Of a DNA stretch of 64,000 nucleotides, positions 38,846 to 52,800 are shown one piece after another; positions within the stretch are counted from its first letter, which is position 1; the number at the start of each line of letters is the position of its first letter. This DNA is from Corylus avellana (lineage: Eukaryota > Streptophyta > Magnoliopsida > Fagales > Betulaceae): assembly GCF_901000735.1 (NCBI RefSeq), contig NC_081547.1, positions 4,526,001 through 4,590,000 on the forward strand, read 5' to 3'. The notes beneath the pieces were generated by a model. That model did no database searches. It was given only the letters and a program-made list of their open reading frames with translations, and was not told the DNA's origin. Both the position numbers and the translations under genes were made by a program.

Positions 38846-39060
38846 CTATTTGCACCAATCCAAGTTGGCAAGTCCTTCTCCAGCCATTCATCCCTGACCT
38901 TTCCAAAAAGATCTATCAGAGGATCTCTATTCTCAGCCCATTCTTCCATAATGACAGGCTTTAAATTTGACCAATTCTCCAATATGCCATCAACTGTGAG
39001 TCCCTCTGCAACCTTGCCGATAGAAGTATGATAATCAGAACCATAAACGTTAGGTCCAGT
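38846..39060 (-). CDS. Orphan internal exon of an unidentified gene
   Basis: A minus-strand stretch of 71 open codons is flanked by an acceptor (CTTAG|ACTGG, high side) and a donor (AATAG|GTAATC, low side), so it looks like a genuine internal exon ending in phase 2. The peptide starts TGPNVYGSDYHTSIGKVAEG and ends EKDLPTWIGANR; it is acidic and Trp-rich. I do not recognise the family. A second possible exon lies at about 39175-39250 on the same strand (VRPVVETGYENLLLVRL), but its borders are unclear. Both sit on the 2.6-kb contig between two 100-N gaps, so the rest of the gene may be elsewhere, and the placement of this contig here is uncertain. It could also be a pseudogene fragment. Confidence 0.4.
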
Positions 39061-39871
39061 CTAAGAAACTTGCAGACTGGTTCAATTGTGATCAAGAATA
39101 AATCTGAAATGATAACAAGAGTCTCCGTATCCAATGGATGGCAGAGTCGAGTGCATATATACCCACCGAGGACTTCCGAATAGAAGGTATTCTCATCTCC
39201 AATAATAACCTCACAAGTAAGAGGTTTTCATATCCAGTTTCCACCACAGGTCGCACCTGCCACAGTGTAAAACAGGAATATATTGACATCACAATTATTG
39301 ACAAAAATTTGAAGTGAATATGTCCATGACCACCATGTAATGTAATTGATGAAAAAAAATTTTACAACACAGTTAATCAACATAACATGGGAAACAAACT
39401 GATTGCAAAGTTTTGACAGGAAGGGGAAAGAAAAGAAAGAAATGAGAATCTTGGTAGTGAAATTACTAAGAGACATTAGGTGAAAAGTAAACAGTGCCTT
39501 CAAATAGGAGGAATAAACAACAACTTAGTATCAAGTATTAATTACAGGAAACAGGAGCAACCTTAAGGAAATATTTATGATGTAGCAAGTGCAAAAAACA
39601 CTCTTAAAATAACATTTTATTTTAATTTGTGCAGCGGGAGTGAGAGAGTTTGAATATACTTTGAAAAAGAAGGCACTGCACAAATTTCTCTTTTACCCTT
39701 TCCTTGGAAAAGGGAGCTCCATGGACCATATGGTTTTCAGCATCAAATGAAGCTTGGCTCTACATTCCAGCCACCTCCAGTCCTTTAAAGTACTAGATTC
39801 CTCAAATCATTGAGTTTAGCCAATAGGAAGAATGACTTATAGCATTGCAACTTGAATTGATTTATATTTTT

Positions 39872-40161
39872 GGATTAATTATCTTTTTAGTACCTAGGTT
39901 TTCACGTTTTTTATTTTTTTTCACCTAGGTTTCAATTCGTATCACATATGGCCAAAATGGGTGTTTCGGCCACCTCTTTTGGCCAATGAGAGTGGCCAAA
40001 ACCATCCCCATGGCAGTCCATTAGTTTGGCTGACAGAATGGTGACGAATGTACTAAACTAGTATTTACTCATAAGTCAAGTACCATATGCGATACGAATT
40101 GAAACCTAGGTGATAAAAAATAAAATCGTGAAAACCTAGGTACTAAAAAGATAATTAACCC
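39872..40161. mobile_element. Non-autonomous Mutator-like foldback element with 9-bp TSD
   Basis: The ends are inverted repeats of about 80 bp: left GGATTAATTATCTTTTTAGT, right its near-perfect reverse complement ending AATTAACCC. The two arms share CACCTAGGTTTCAATTCGTA. A 9-bp direct repeat, TATATTTTT, flanks it (39863-39871 and 40162-40170). Long TIRs with a 9-bp duplication are typical of MULEs. No coding sequence is present. Confidence 0.8.
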
Positions 40162-40252
40162 TATATTTTTTCCTTAACATTTGAATTCAAATATTTACCA
40201 CCCACTACGGAAAATAGGAGCTATCATAAGCTTCTTCTTTTTTTCCATTGAT

Positions 40253-40286
<34 letters not shown>

Positions 40287-41311
40287 CAAAGAAAAAAAAA
40301 AAAGACTCTGCTTCTATCTTGAACCACCATTTGTTATTGTTTGATGGCCCATAATAATAATGAATCTCTACCTTTGACTTCCAAGTAATAGCCCACAGGT
40401 TCACTCTTGTTTTTTTTCTTCTTTTTTTTTTCCCTTTCAAATCAGGAATAAAAGATGGCCATCTCATAATTAATTTCCATCCTTTGGACTCTTGAGTTAA
40501 AATGCATCAATCATTTGTTATATATCTCTCTCTCTCTTTTTTTTTTTTTTTTTTTTTTTTTTCTAACTAATATTAATAATTAATATGCAATAATTTTATA
40601 TCATTAGTATTCAAGTTTCAAGTTTCTTTCGTCTTTCCATGTCTGTAACAATTTCCTAACCTTTTTCTCACCCAATAACTCGATTGCCACTATAATCAGA
40701 TCCTATAAAGTTTTCTTATCCTATAAATTTCAAACAGAATCTATCAATAGCTTAGGAGCTTACTATATACATCTGATCGACAATCCAGCCCTCCGTGGTC
40801 GAATCCACGCCGTCAAACAAAGCCGGCCATCTCACTTTAGCAGCCTACAAAGCATTTAGCAAAAGAAAAGGCATAAGCGGAAATACGAAATACAAAGTCA
40901 AATTTATTCCTTTCTTTTTCTCCGATTTCTCAGCAATTCAACAAATAAATCTAGAGAGAGAGAAGACCTTCACAGCAGAGCGAGAGCTCTCTCCGCAGCT
41001 ATCGCAGAGAACTCCATCGAAGTCTAAGGCGTACAGATCCCCCATTTCTCTCTCTCACTCTCGCCCTTGCGATTTTCTTTTGTTCTTTGAAGATAAATTT
41101 AGTTTTTGTGATTTTTATTACCCGCCATCCAAACAACGCCTTTTCTCCTTTGGCTCTTCCGTAGGGAAGTCGACAGGTAGGCTTTGTTTCCATTGCCAAC
41201 GAAATTCTGAATTGGTGGCATTATAATTTTTTAAAAATCTTAATTATTATTTTCAAATTAAATAATTTAAGTTTTATAATATTTTAATTCGTTATAGATT
41301 TTGATATGATA

Positions 41312-41411
41312 NNNNNNNNNNNNNNNNNNNNNNNNNNNNNNNNNNNNNNNNNNNNNNNNNNNNNNNNNNNNNNNNNNNNNNNNNNNNNNNNNNNNNNNNN
41401 NNNNNNNNNNN
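41312..41411. other. Assembly gap (100 N), contig start
   Basis: Exactly 100 N; duplicated block copy 2 begins at the next base. Confidence 0.99.
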
Positions 41412-44400
41412 ATGCTATAAGTACCTTTCCATGAATAAAGAAATATCTTGTTTCAAAATGAATAAATATTTTAATTTTAAACGTTTGTTCGCATAATTTA
41501 CTAATGGTTATCTAATTCTGACGGTTAAATCGCACTTGTTACTAATTATTACTAATTTCACCTCATCTAATAAAAGCCCAAAAACATATAATAAGTAAAT
41601 TTATTATTAATTGTAAAATTATTTACAACAGTATCTATCCATGGTGTCTATGGTTATTAGACCAATCCCCGAAAGAATCGCCATAGAATGGGAGGTTACA
41701 AATCACAATCAGCAGCCGCCGCCGTCATCAAGATCAGTGGCACATTGGCCGTCTTCATTATTTTTCTTTCTTCATCAGCTTTTCCACTTCTTTAATGTGT
41801 TATCCATCTTCTAGATATGCATGACTTCATTAAAAAAAAAAACAAAAACAAAAACAAAACGTGTTCTTTTATTCAATCTATTAAACTAACATTTTTTACA
41901 TTTTTGATATGATTAATAATTTAAAAATGAGTAAGAATAGATATTAATTTAATAAATTAAATTAGAAAAAATTTCTTCAATCCAATTTGAAAATAAAATT
42001 ATCCTTAAAAAAAAATACCAAATATTTATTTAGTCATTGATGCATACCATTTTTTGCACAAAAAATAATGTCATATCTAGCAATAGCATGCTGCATCCTG
42101 ACGGAATCCTGATTGGTATATGCCGTTATCGCCGTCCTTCAATTTAGGTGGGTACAAATGAGACATGAATTAGTTAACACTATCTTAAATATTACATAAT
42201 TAATGCAATAATTTATGTTTAAGTACTTATCAACAACCACCAAAGAAAGAATTAAGAAGGCAAAATATTGGGTGTTTGTGAATACTTGTTTTGTGATACT
42301 TCTAAGATTAAGAATATTGGTGGTGCAAAGGTGGAACTGTGAAAGAGGTTTAGCAGGACTTGAATAAAATGAACCGATTGATAAACTCAACGAAATATAA
42401 GTCAATTATATAAGGTCCTATCTATTCAATATGAATGTGGATTCATACTTTCATTGGGGTGTAAACCAAATTATATGGGTGGATAGGGTGTAACTCCCGT
42501 CCAAGGTGAGCAGAATCCGCCCATAATCATGCACGGGCAAGTGGGTTTTTTGTACTAACTATCCGTGACATCCGCTTTGTATTTTGGGCTTTTTTTTCTT
42601 TTTTTTTTTAAAACAAAACTATTGACTTAATTTATATAGGCATGGTGTTTGTCTAAAGCCTTTTTTTTTTTTTTTTTTGAGAAATGATGTTGTCTTATAA
42701 GACAAAATTAATATCTGTTTCTGCCTACTTAAACTTCATTATTCAACTTGTCAGAATTAAGGGTTGAAAATTCGTCTGTATGTAACTCATACGAATGGGA
42801 GGCGATTGTTAACTACCCAATTGAATGCCCTGTCGTTGAATGCTAAAAATTGGATAGAGAGAGAAGTGTATTAAAGCTAAACAGTTCTTAATTGTTGAAT
42901 TTGATGGTGAGGATAGAAGAGGAAGAAGAAGAAGAAGAAGAAGAAGATAAGGATATAGGTAGGGTATAGCGAGAATGGAGACTTTCTGCTTGAATTGAAT
43001 TACTTGCCAACCAAGCCTGAATGTTGATTTTCAATCGTATATTTCTTTGGTCAGATTCAACATAATTTCCAACATATTTGCCGAAATAAAAATTTAAAAC
43101 TTACTCTTGTGGTTGGAAAAATTCTATACCCATTTCATGGACTTATAACACGGTATGTTTGTTTTTTTCTCACTGGTCTAAACCGCGTTCATGCATGTAC
43201 TACGAATTATGAAAGGACTGTTATTATTGACCGTTCTCACTAAAAGAATTTTGTAAAATGAGGTTAAATTATATATGTATTGGTTATAGATATTCCATAT
43301 GCAAAAATAATTAGGGGGGTTAAGTGAGCGAAGCCCTTGCGAGACTAGGCTCGATTCGATTATTCTTGTGAACAGCTTGTATAAGGCTCGAATTGGTAGT
43401 TGTTCACATAGTTGCTCATATTAATATTAAATATTGATAATTTTTTTTTTTCTAATAACATCATTTTATTATAAAATGATGTATATCATCTATCTTCGAA
43501 ACCAAGTGCCTTACTATATTAACTCAGGCTCCATATTAGGCTAGTTAAGCTAAGCAAATACTCATATACAAGTTGGTTTATTGAGCTGTTTAAGAGTACT
43601 TGAAGTTTAAATTTATAATAAAAAAATTAAATTAAATTAAATATAAGAGCTAGCTCACGCGACTCATTATGAGCTTGAGCTTGGACTCGATTTTTTGGCT
43701 CGTTCTTGAGCTCGGCTCGAGCAAAATTTGAATGAGTTAAGCCCAAATAAGGAAAACTCGCTTAGTCTCAACTCATTTACACCCCTATATGCAATGATAC
43801 CAACGAAATTGTCGTAACATGAGACATGCATTCATTGCAAAACACGGTTAGTCTTTAGACCATTTAAGTTGAAATTCAATGGTCGAAACAGGAATAGCAT
43901 CCTCTCCTTTGTGTCTGTATTTAATACTACTATTTATGTGAGGTTATACTATGACTGTTTTATTATTCCAATAATCCCCATTAAAACTTAACATATATGC
44001 TTAAATTCATAACTTCTAGAATATCCAAATTTTCATGTAAACTCTAATATATATCATGTGATATTATTAACTATTTTAAAAGTTAATACTTTCTCTTACA
44101 TGTAGTATCAAGCATTATGTATAGATTGAAATGATAAAGACAATTATCATTTATTTAAAAAAAAACATTAATTGAAAATAATAATAATAACAATAATTTA
44201 ACTAATATAGATAGAAGATGATTGTATGAAACGCTGTTTGAGATCCGAAAGTGGGTAGAATCCTATCTAATCAAATGTACGTGTAAGTTTTGTTGTTGAC
44301 GAAAATTGAACGACGGGAGACATATATCATACGACTAAAGTCGTTGTCGGTCTATTTCTGACTAAAGGCTACCTGTGTCCAGCTCCACTAACCCCACATA

Positions 44401-45254
44401 AGATTCACGTGTAACAGACAAGACTTCAACCCACAACTAAGGGTCGTGGAAATAATTACTAGGTTTGAATTGTATGCATGGAGGTATGGATATTAGATAA
44501 TATAAAATTCGTCCATTTGGAACATTTAATTTATGGAAGTTGCGCGAGTTTGACACGTAATTCGTGCAAGACCAATTTAGTATCCATGCAATTAATTTCT
44601 ATCAAATCATTATAACAAATTTGTAGTTGTTGGTGTTTTAATTAAACTTGTAACACTTGGCTTATATTAATCCAAGTGGTGCGACCATTTACAATACACC
44701 ATGAAAGGGCGAAGAATACGTATTTTAGGATTTGATTACTTTTATTACCTTCACTTTACCTGCCACATTTTTCTGTAATTTGTATTGTAAACCTATCGAG
44801 TCATTAAAGTTACTAATTAAGTTAGAGGAATGATAGATGTAAGCGTGCATTTAACGCCGGACTAGTCAAACAAAAATCTTTTGTGTTCTTTTTTTCTCCG
44901 CTTCCACTATTTTCATATTTTATTACAAAACTTTACACATAAGCATATTATATATTTGTTGTATAAAATAATCTTTCAAATGTTCAAGACTTAATTTATA
45001 ATATAATTTTGTTGATTGCATAAGAGTTTGAGACTTGAGCTAGCTTGAATGGTTGAAAATTGAAACCACTCCTAAGCATTTTTAACTTATAATAAAGCCA
45101 TTATAAATTAGTTCAATCTCTTTCTGTTGCTTGCTCATCAAGATGGTTTTCTTGTATAAAACAGTGATTATGACCTAATTAATCAAAGTTTACTATATAT
45201 TAAAGTTTTCTAAATTATATCTTTTAGGTGAGAACACCAATATCTCTCCACCTA

Positions 45255-45827
45255 GGGGTGTGCAGATTAACCGATTACCGATTATTGACCGATTACCGAC
45301 TTTAACCGAACTGATATTAACCGTAACCAATAATTATCGGTCGGTAATCGGTTAAAAATTTTATACTGATAAGCTTATCGGTCGGTTAAAATTTTTTTAT
45401 CGAAAAACCGATATGACCAATATGACCGATAAGCTATTTTAATTTTTAATTTTTTAGAATTTTATTTTTATTATTGTAGTGGATCAATATAAAAAAAAAA
45501 AGCTTCAATAAGGTATTTTAGCCAAAAATATACTCTAAAATAACTAATTTTTAATAAGTTATTTTAGGCTTTAGCCAAACAAAATGTATTTGAACCTCAA
45601 AAACAATTAATTTTTAGCCCAATTAACAACCAGTAAAAGCCCAATAAAAGCCCACAAAAGCCCAAACTGATTTAACCGACTGGTTAACTGATTATCGATA
45701 TGACCGATAATTTTCGGTTAACACTTCTTATTGGTCGGTAATCGGTTAGGATTTGGTTAACCGATAGCTTATCGGTTAATCGACCGATAAGCCCATTAAC
45801 CGGTCCGAACCGACCGATACCCAGCCC
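45255..45827. mobile_element. ACCGAT-rich TIR element (copy 2)
   Basis: This is the equivalent of 27817-28406 in the second block, slightly shorter because of an A-rich length difference near 45490, and with several substitutions. It has the same ends and TA flanks. Confidence 0.6.
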
Positions 45828-46621
45828 TATCTCCACCCCACCTGAGAGGCTGAGAGTCTTCCATGAGTCTTCCCCGACCCCAAAATCTCCCTCCACGTAC
45901 ACCTATATGCTTCCAATCCCGAGTACTCCTTTTAAAATATCTTCAATCTTGTTCTTCTTTCCCTTTGTAATTGCTGATTTTAGACTCCAGTTGTTTAACT
46001 TGTAGTCTCTCTATTTACTATTAATCTTTTTGGTTTCCTCCTAGTCTTCTAATTCTCTCCTATCATTTCCTATTTGTCTCCCTCGTGGTTTTTTCAAGGT
46101 TTTGTCTTGATGTGTATCATTATTTCTTTATCTTTACACTAATTGAAACCTTCTGGTTCTAGAATATGATATCCATCATAAAGAAGAGTGCTTTCCAAAT
46201 CTTGAGTATATATGCCTCAATATATATCACTTTACTTTGAGGCTACTTGGAGGCAGGTTCGGCTCAATAAATTTTGAGGTTTATAAAAGCTACAAATTTA
46301 AGTAAAGCTTTTTCTTATATTTAAATATTAATTAAATAATTTTAGTTTTTAGTTTAAATTTGTTATTTAAAAATCATTCTTCTCTATCGCCTTTTCTTTT
46401 ATTTTTTTTCAACCGATGCGGAGAATTCATCTCTACTGTGAGACGTTTATTGTTAACAACGGATGACATAGTTTGCGTTGAGTTACACGTAATTCCTTTT
46501 ATGTAGAATTTAATTTGCACAAAATGAAATTTACTTTATTTTAATATTTTAATGAACGGACTTAACTAACATGTTGGTTTTAAGTTCAAGCGAAATTACG
46601 AGTTTAGTCATGGTGCTATTT

Positions 46622-46731
46622 TTTTTTTCTTCCACTTTTGCCCTCACTTCAAACAAATAAAGTTAACATGTTTAGAGGGTATAAGCGTCATTTTCTTGGT
46701 CTGAAGTGAGGGCAAAAGTGGAAGAAAAAAA
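46622..46731. repeat. Perfect 30-bp inverted repeat (copy 2)
   Basis: This is the same hairpin as at 29201-29310, conserved in the second block. Confidence 0.75.
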
Positions 46732-47374
46732 TATAAAATGACACATGACTTGTACATGACTGTTGATTGTCAATTTTAAACCATTTGATTAACGGAATTG
46801 GGCTTTTTGTCATAAGATGGTAGTTTGATAAGGTCAGGTGTTATAATTGATAGTTCATAGGGGAAAAGTGCCAATATGTTGTAGTTCATGAGCGTTAATA
46901 TGTTTTCTCTTCCTTCTATTTTTTTATTATATCACCTACTTAATATCTTTTTTTTTGGGAGGGGTGGGAGGGGGGCATGGAACATATTATACACGCATGA
47001 AACACATGCAAGTGACTACTCTAGATACTTCAAATAGAGGAGATGGTTTCTTAATAAAATTTATGAATTATAATAGCCCAATTTAGGTTAATAATATAAA
47101 TAAAAATTACTTATTTATCAAGAGATTAGTTTATTATAACTACAAATCAAAGGGACTAAATAAGTAATTTTTTTAATAATATTATATCAGCTTATTTTAT
47201 GCACAAATACAACATATGGAAGATATCTCATAAAATATTTTATGTGATAAATTAATCTTTATTAAAAACAAAAAACAACAGTATCAGTTGCAATGGTGTT
47301 TGTCAAGTAACTTGCATGCAAAACCCTAGACAGGTCATGACTCATGAGATATGCTTCCAAAAGTCAGATTATCC

Positions 47375-47670
47375 GGGAGTGTTTGTTAAACACCTCAACA
47401 CTGTTCATTTTACAGGACACTGTTCATGAATAAAAAAAAAAGAAAAAAATAATAATAATAATTGGTATGGAAAAATGAAAAAGTGGTATTGGGAAGTAAA
47501 AAATTTTGTTTTGTAGTGATTTTTTTATTTGAATAGTAATAAAAAGTAAATTATTAGATATAAAAAGTGAGTGATTTGATATAAAAGTAATAATATTTTT
47601 TTTTGGAAAAAAATAAAGTGAATAGTGTGGTGGATGTGGGGGAATGTGAGGGAGTTTAACAAACACCCCC
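47375..47670. mobile_element. MITE present only in duplicated block copy 2
   Basis: The TIR is GGGAGTGTTTGTTAAAC at the left, with GTTTAACAAACACCCCC at the right. Internal sequence resembles the reverse complement of the intronic MITEs at 7118 and 8389 (CACTACAAAACAAAATTTTT-type motifs). Copy 1 has the empty site near 29951 (ATTATCCTAAATTTG). The left flank lacks a clean CTA, so the target duplication is imperfect. Confidence 0.85.
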
Positions 47671-49369
47671 CTAAATTTGATACCTCTTATTTATTTATTT
47701 ATTTATGAACTTGTCCTCCAATCCGAGACCGTTGGTGCTGTTGACCAGGGCGGACAAAACTGGTAAATCCAACGGCGAAAAATGACCCCACGTGGACCTT
47801 GAGGCGGCACCGTTGCGTTTTGTGTATGATGAGGTGGTGGGCCAGCTTGGACGACAGTTACGAGGAGAGGATCAAAAGTGAGTTAGAGAATATTCCTTTA
47901 ATGTTGTCCCCACCAATTCCTCGTGCGGCGATACTATCGCCTTGTTTTCACAAACTATTCAGGTGTGAGTCATGTCAATATGTCATAAGTTTTCCTATAA
48001 ATTTGATTTTTTTTCTTTTTTTTTTTTTCAGTTTATAACTTTTTTTATGTCTTTTAAGCACGTGGGAAACACATTTTAGTAGTATTAACAAAGTAAATAA
48101 AAATTTTACAAAAAATGTGTTTCTACATGCAAAAAAAAAAAATTATAATTTCCGACCCATTAACTTGTATAATATGCTATATAGAATTATTTCAAAGGTT
48201 TTGATTAGCAAATAGAAAATGATTTTCCTCAATGAGACTTTATAATTTATGTAGACTAAAATGTGAGGAAAGGTAAGGCTATGTAGCCCTGAATTTAGAG
48301 TAAAACTTATGATAAGGCAGGGGGTGATTAAGAATAATGAGTTTTGATAATAGGTGGATTAGACTTGTAATGACATGTGCTCGCTTGGCGAGTTATGTTG
48401 TAATTATCAATGGTAAACTTGTCGAAAATTAAAATGATCACATCATCATTATGAAATTAATATTTATATATATAAGATTTATTATTTTCAAGAAATGTTG
48501 GTATAACTATTGTATTGGGTAATCACAATTGTGGCTAACATTTTATTTCCACTCCTTAGCGATAGAAAGAAAAAAATAATATACATTTTCTTAACGAAGA
48601 AAATTAGTCTTATTGAAGTGTGCTGGTGGAGTTAACTAGAATGTGAGAAAGAAGGCACCCTCATGCCACTTTCACCCCAAGATATAATTTAAGAGGGCCG
48701 TTAGACATTCTAATACTTTTTAAAAGAAAAAAAGATTTTTCAAATGATTTAGATTTCACATTTATTTAAATATATATATATAAATTTATTTATTTATTAA
48801 ATGAGCGAGATAATTTGAAAAAAAGTATTAAGACGTGTACCCGTAATGAGCGAGATAATTTATTTATTTATGCAGTGGAATCAATCCGCTTGTCAATTCC
48901 CAGAAGCTTCTTAGCGAAGGAAACTAGGCACGCAAAGTAACGTAGATTTAACTTTTAAGAAAGCTCACAAAAAGATAGACAAAAAAAGAAGGAAATAAAT
49001 AAAAGAAAGATTTGAGAAAGTACGAGAATCTAGAGAGAGAGTACAAGAGCTGTTGTGCGAAAAAGTAGAGGAACGCAGCACCTGCATCAACCCGCCATGG
49101 AGTTGTTTAACTTGTGAATGCAGAGAGTTATTTTTTTATTTGTTTATATTTGAGAGTCTCCTTTGTTGTTATAGAACAATCATTGTAGCTCAAGACAAGC
49201 CATCCCTTTTGCTTCTGATCATATCTATAGTCACCTCACACGCCGTCTTCAATTGCTCTTTTCAAAGTTTTCATTTTCATTGGGTTTAAGGACTTGTTTT
49301 TATTTGGGTGAGATTTTTTTACAATTATGTTCTGGAGAGGGTTGAATTTGGTTTCTGTGTGTTTTTTAG

Positions 49370-49784
49370 GGAAAAATATGAATCGGGCAGTGTGGGTTCT
49401 TGATTTTGAGTCCCTTAATTGAGGATGACGATGAAAGTTTTGGGAGAGTGGCGGAGTTTGAGTTTGATCAGTTTTGAGTTGTAGAGGGAGAAAGTTGTAA
49501 TGGGTATTGCGAGATTTTGATTATCAAGCTCCTGAATTGAAGAAAGAGTGTTTTTTTAGAGAAGGAAAGTGTTAAAAATTGATTCTTGATTGTTGGATTG
49601 GGTCTTAGAGGGAGAAAGTTGAATTGGGTGGTTTGAGATTTTGGTTAGTAAGTTTCATAATTGGAGAGGAGAGTGTGTCGTTTGGAGAGGGGGAAAGTTG
49701 AATACTCAGTTATTCGTCGTAAAAAGGAAGGAAAGTGGATTAGGTTGTGTGAGATCTTGATGATTAAGTTTCCTAACTGAAGGA
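49370..49784 (+). repeat. Degenerate tandem repeats in the 5' leader of gene C
   Basis: This is the second-block equivalent of 31650-32064 (offset 17720), apparently unchanged. Confidence 0.6.
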
Positions 49785-49847
49785 AAGTTTTAGAGGAAAG
49801 TGAGTAGTGGTATGCGGTTTTGATGATTGAGTTATCCAGTACATATT

Positions 49848-52800
49848 ATGATGGCTGTGGTGAGTCATGTGCCTGCAATTCAACGGGTTGATTCCTTAAG
49901 AGTACATGATATTAGGGTTTCAGGAATTATGGCCAGTAGGCAAGAAATTGCAGAGGAACCGGTGGCGCGCATAATTGATAATATAATACATGTTGCGGTG
50001 GGGAAAGATGTGAAAGAGGGCAAATCAATCGTGGAATGGGCTTATAGGTACTCCGGAGGCAAGAAACTTTGCATCATTCATGTTCATCAGCCTGCACAAA
50101 AGATACCCTTGAGTAAGTTTACAACACACACACACACACACATATATATACAGTATACACACATATGTATGCATGTATGAGCGCACACACATACGCACAT
50201 GTATGGTTTGCTTTCTGATGAATGTTATTTTAGGTTATTGTTTTGTAGAGAGAGAGAGAGGAGAAGATTAGTCCCTTGAGTTGAATTGGGAGAAAACTTG
50301 GAAAAAAAATGGCCACAACTGAGGATAATTAAATTCGGGAAATTTCACTAGAACTTCCAGAAAAATTGTTTGATCTTAATTTTATTAAACTGGCCGCAAT
50401 TTTGAACTCATATTTTGGTGATTTGATGAAACTTAGGTGAAGAATCTATATTCATTCACCTAGTTGACTGAGATTTTGATAAATCGTTCTGTCTTCAAGT
50501 TGCCAGCATATTTTTGGTTTTTAGTTCCTCTAGAACTTATTGTGTATTTTCTTTTTCTTGATATTTAGTGGGAACAAAATTTCCAGCAAGCTCACTGAAG
50601 GAACAGGAAGTCAATGCATACAGGGAAATTGAGAGGCAAAATATGCATAAGATCCTGGATGAGTATGTCCGTATCTGCCTTCGAAAGGGGGTATAAAACG
50701 TCCTTACCTCTTTATTTACAATTTTGTTGGTGTTTTTTCTTCTTCTTTTTTTCTAGTTATTCTGCCTTAGTGAACATTTTGTTTTTTGAAAAAAAAAAAC
50801 TTTATTAAGTTCTGTCATGAACTGGATATGAAGCTAAATGTTTTTGTGTCAGTCATTACAATAGTTATGCATGATAGGATATAAGCATTGAGGTTGGGGA
50901 TATCATATATAGCCTGATGGATTGGAGTAGTTATTGAATTTACTGATTTTTTTTTACTATGTTAACTTTTTAATGTAGGAACGGCCTGAGAAACTCCATA
51001 TTGAAATGGATTCTATTGAGAAGGGAATTGTGGAACTCATCTCCCAGCATGGAATCCGGCAGCTCGTCATGGGAGCAGCTGCAGACAAGCATTATTCAAG
51101 GTAAAAACCACAGAAGGACTTTTTTCATGTACTTAATCACATTGTTTGTTTTAGTTTTGTGTACATGCATTGTGGACCCCCACGTGATAGCACAGCAATT
51201 GTGCGATTCTGATGGATGATTTATGTAGTGGATAGAGCAAGCCTCACTGGGGGTTGCAGAAGATGAGGGTGTGCGTGAAAAGATTGATGCTGTATTTTTG
51301 TTCAGTCAGCATAAACAGATGGGTGATGGGTCCTAACTGTATAAGCTGTGGGCTGATACATTAATGCAGAGAAAGAATGACGCACGATAGGGAGATCAAA
51401 AAGTAAAAGTTGTTTACCTTACTGCTTAAACTTGCAGGAAAATGGTGGACCTCAGGTCTAAGAAAGCCATCTATGTACGCAAACAAGCGCCTGTGTTCTG
51501 TCACATTCGATTTGTCTGCAAGGAGCACCTGATCCACACCAGGTTTGCTTATGTCTTATTGTATTCATAATGATGTGTGCCGATACTTTGAGGAAATATG
51601 TGATTACATAAAGAATGTATTCCCAATGGAGAAGCTTTTAAGCTTTTTAACTATTCTATGGGTACAAAATGCTTGACCAGTTATTAATTTGGGAAATTGT
51701 ATACTTCAAACCGCTATAAATTCTTTCCTTGAAAGTGGCTTCAAAATTTTGGATCATCACCTGATTTTGATGAATTTATTCTCTGCAAGTGAATTCAACT
51801 TATCCTTACTTCCCACCATGATAACTGATACAAATTCCATGTCGAAACAGGGAAAGTAGTTTACATGGATCTGATATGGAGGTCGTATCTTCATTGCCGC
51901 AAGCAAGTCCAAACATTGAAATTGGCCAGTCAAACCACTTGAGATCACAATCTGTTATAAATCGGGTAGAACTTTCTAATCCAGCTCAAGATCTATTGCA
52001 AAGAGTAAGGTCTGCGACTATTGAGAAATATGGAGGGAGCACAATGGGTGTTTCTTCCCCAGTTAATACAGAAGGGCTTTCAACTCCAGATAGCAGGTCG
52101 GATGCAGAAGGGAGTTTTTATGGATGGGATAGGGTATCTAGAAGAAGTCTTTCCCAGGGTTCTGGTTACTCAACTTGCTCTTCTAGTGACGTAGCTCTGG
52201 TTCCATATGTGGGGGCTGAGGGAAGTGAGAATGCGATTGAGTCAAGTGAACTCCCTCAGTTTAAAGAGGATCTTCGTCACTCTTCTCCTCCCAGTGTACT
52301 GGTATGTGCCAAACTTTTTGGGAGATGTGCATGTTTTGAATTGTGAGTTTGGAATTTGTAAGAATCATTTTCCATTTCTTTTTAGTCAGCTGAATCCATC
52401 GTTGACCAAAATATACAAAAGATTTTTTAAAATTGTTGGATTTTTGCAGGACGAAAGTATAGATGACATTCTTTTTGACCAACTTGAAAAAGCTACGGCA
52501 GAGGCCAGAAATGCAAGGCAAGATGCTTTTCAAGAGACTATCAATCGTGGGAAAGCTGAAAAAGATGCCATTGATGCCATACGGAGGGTAAATTTGTTAT
52601 AACCTTTGTATTTCTTCATCACTATTTACTATGGATATCATTTTGTCTGTGTGGCTTGGAAAATGGATATTTTTTAAGAGGGGAGAGAAGAAATTCTTTA
52701 ATATTTTGGGTAGAAATTAACATGTCAAAGAAAGGTCGATAGTTATGTCCTGTGGAGTGAAATTGTCTACATATTACACACTTTGTACTTGACCATCACA

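Larger units (their letters stand above)
41412..49360. other. Intergenic upstream of gene C (copy 2)
   Basis: Same content as 24093-31640 plus the extra MITE at 47375-47670. No supported gene. Confidence 0.6.

Noticed and set aside
40795..41226. 143-residue plus-strand ORF on the mini-contig
   Set aside because: It is low-complexity Ser/Phe-rich sequence through a CT-rich stretch, with no domain; it looks more like leader or promoter DNA.
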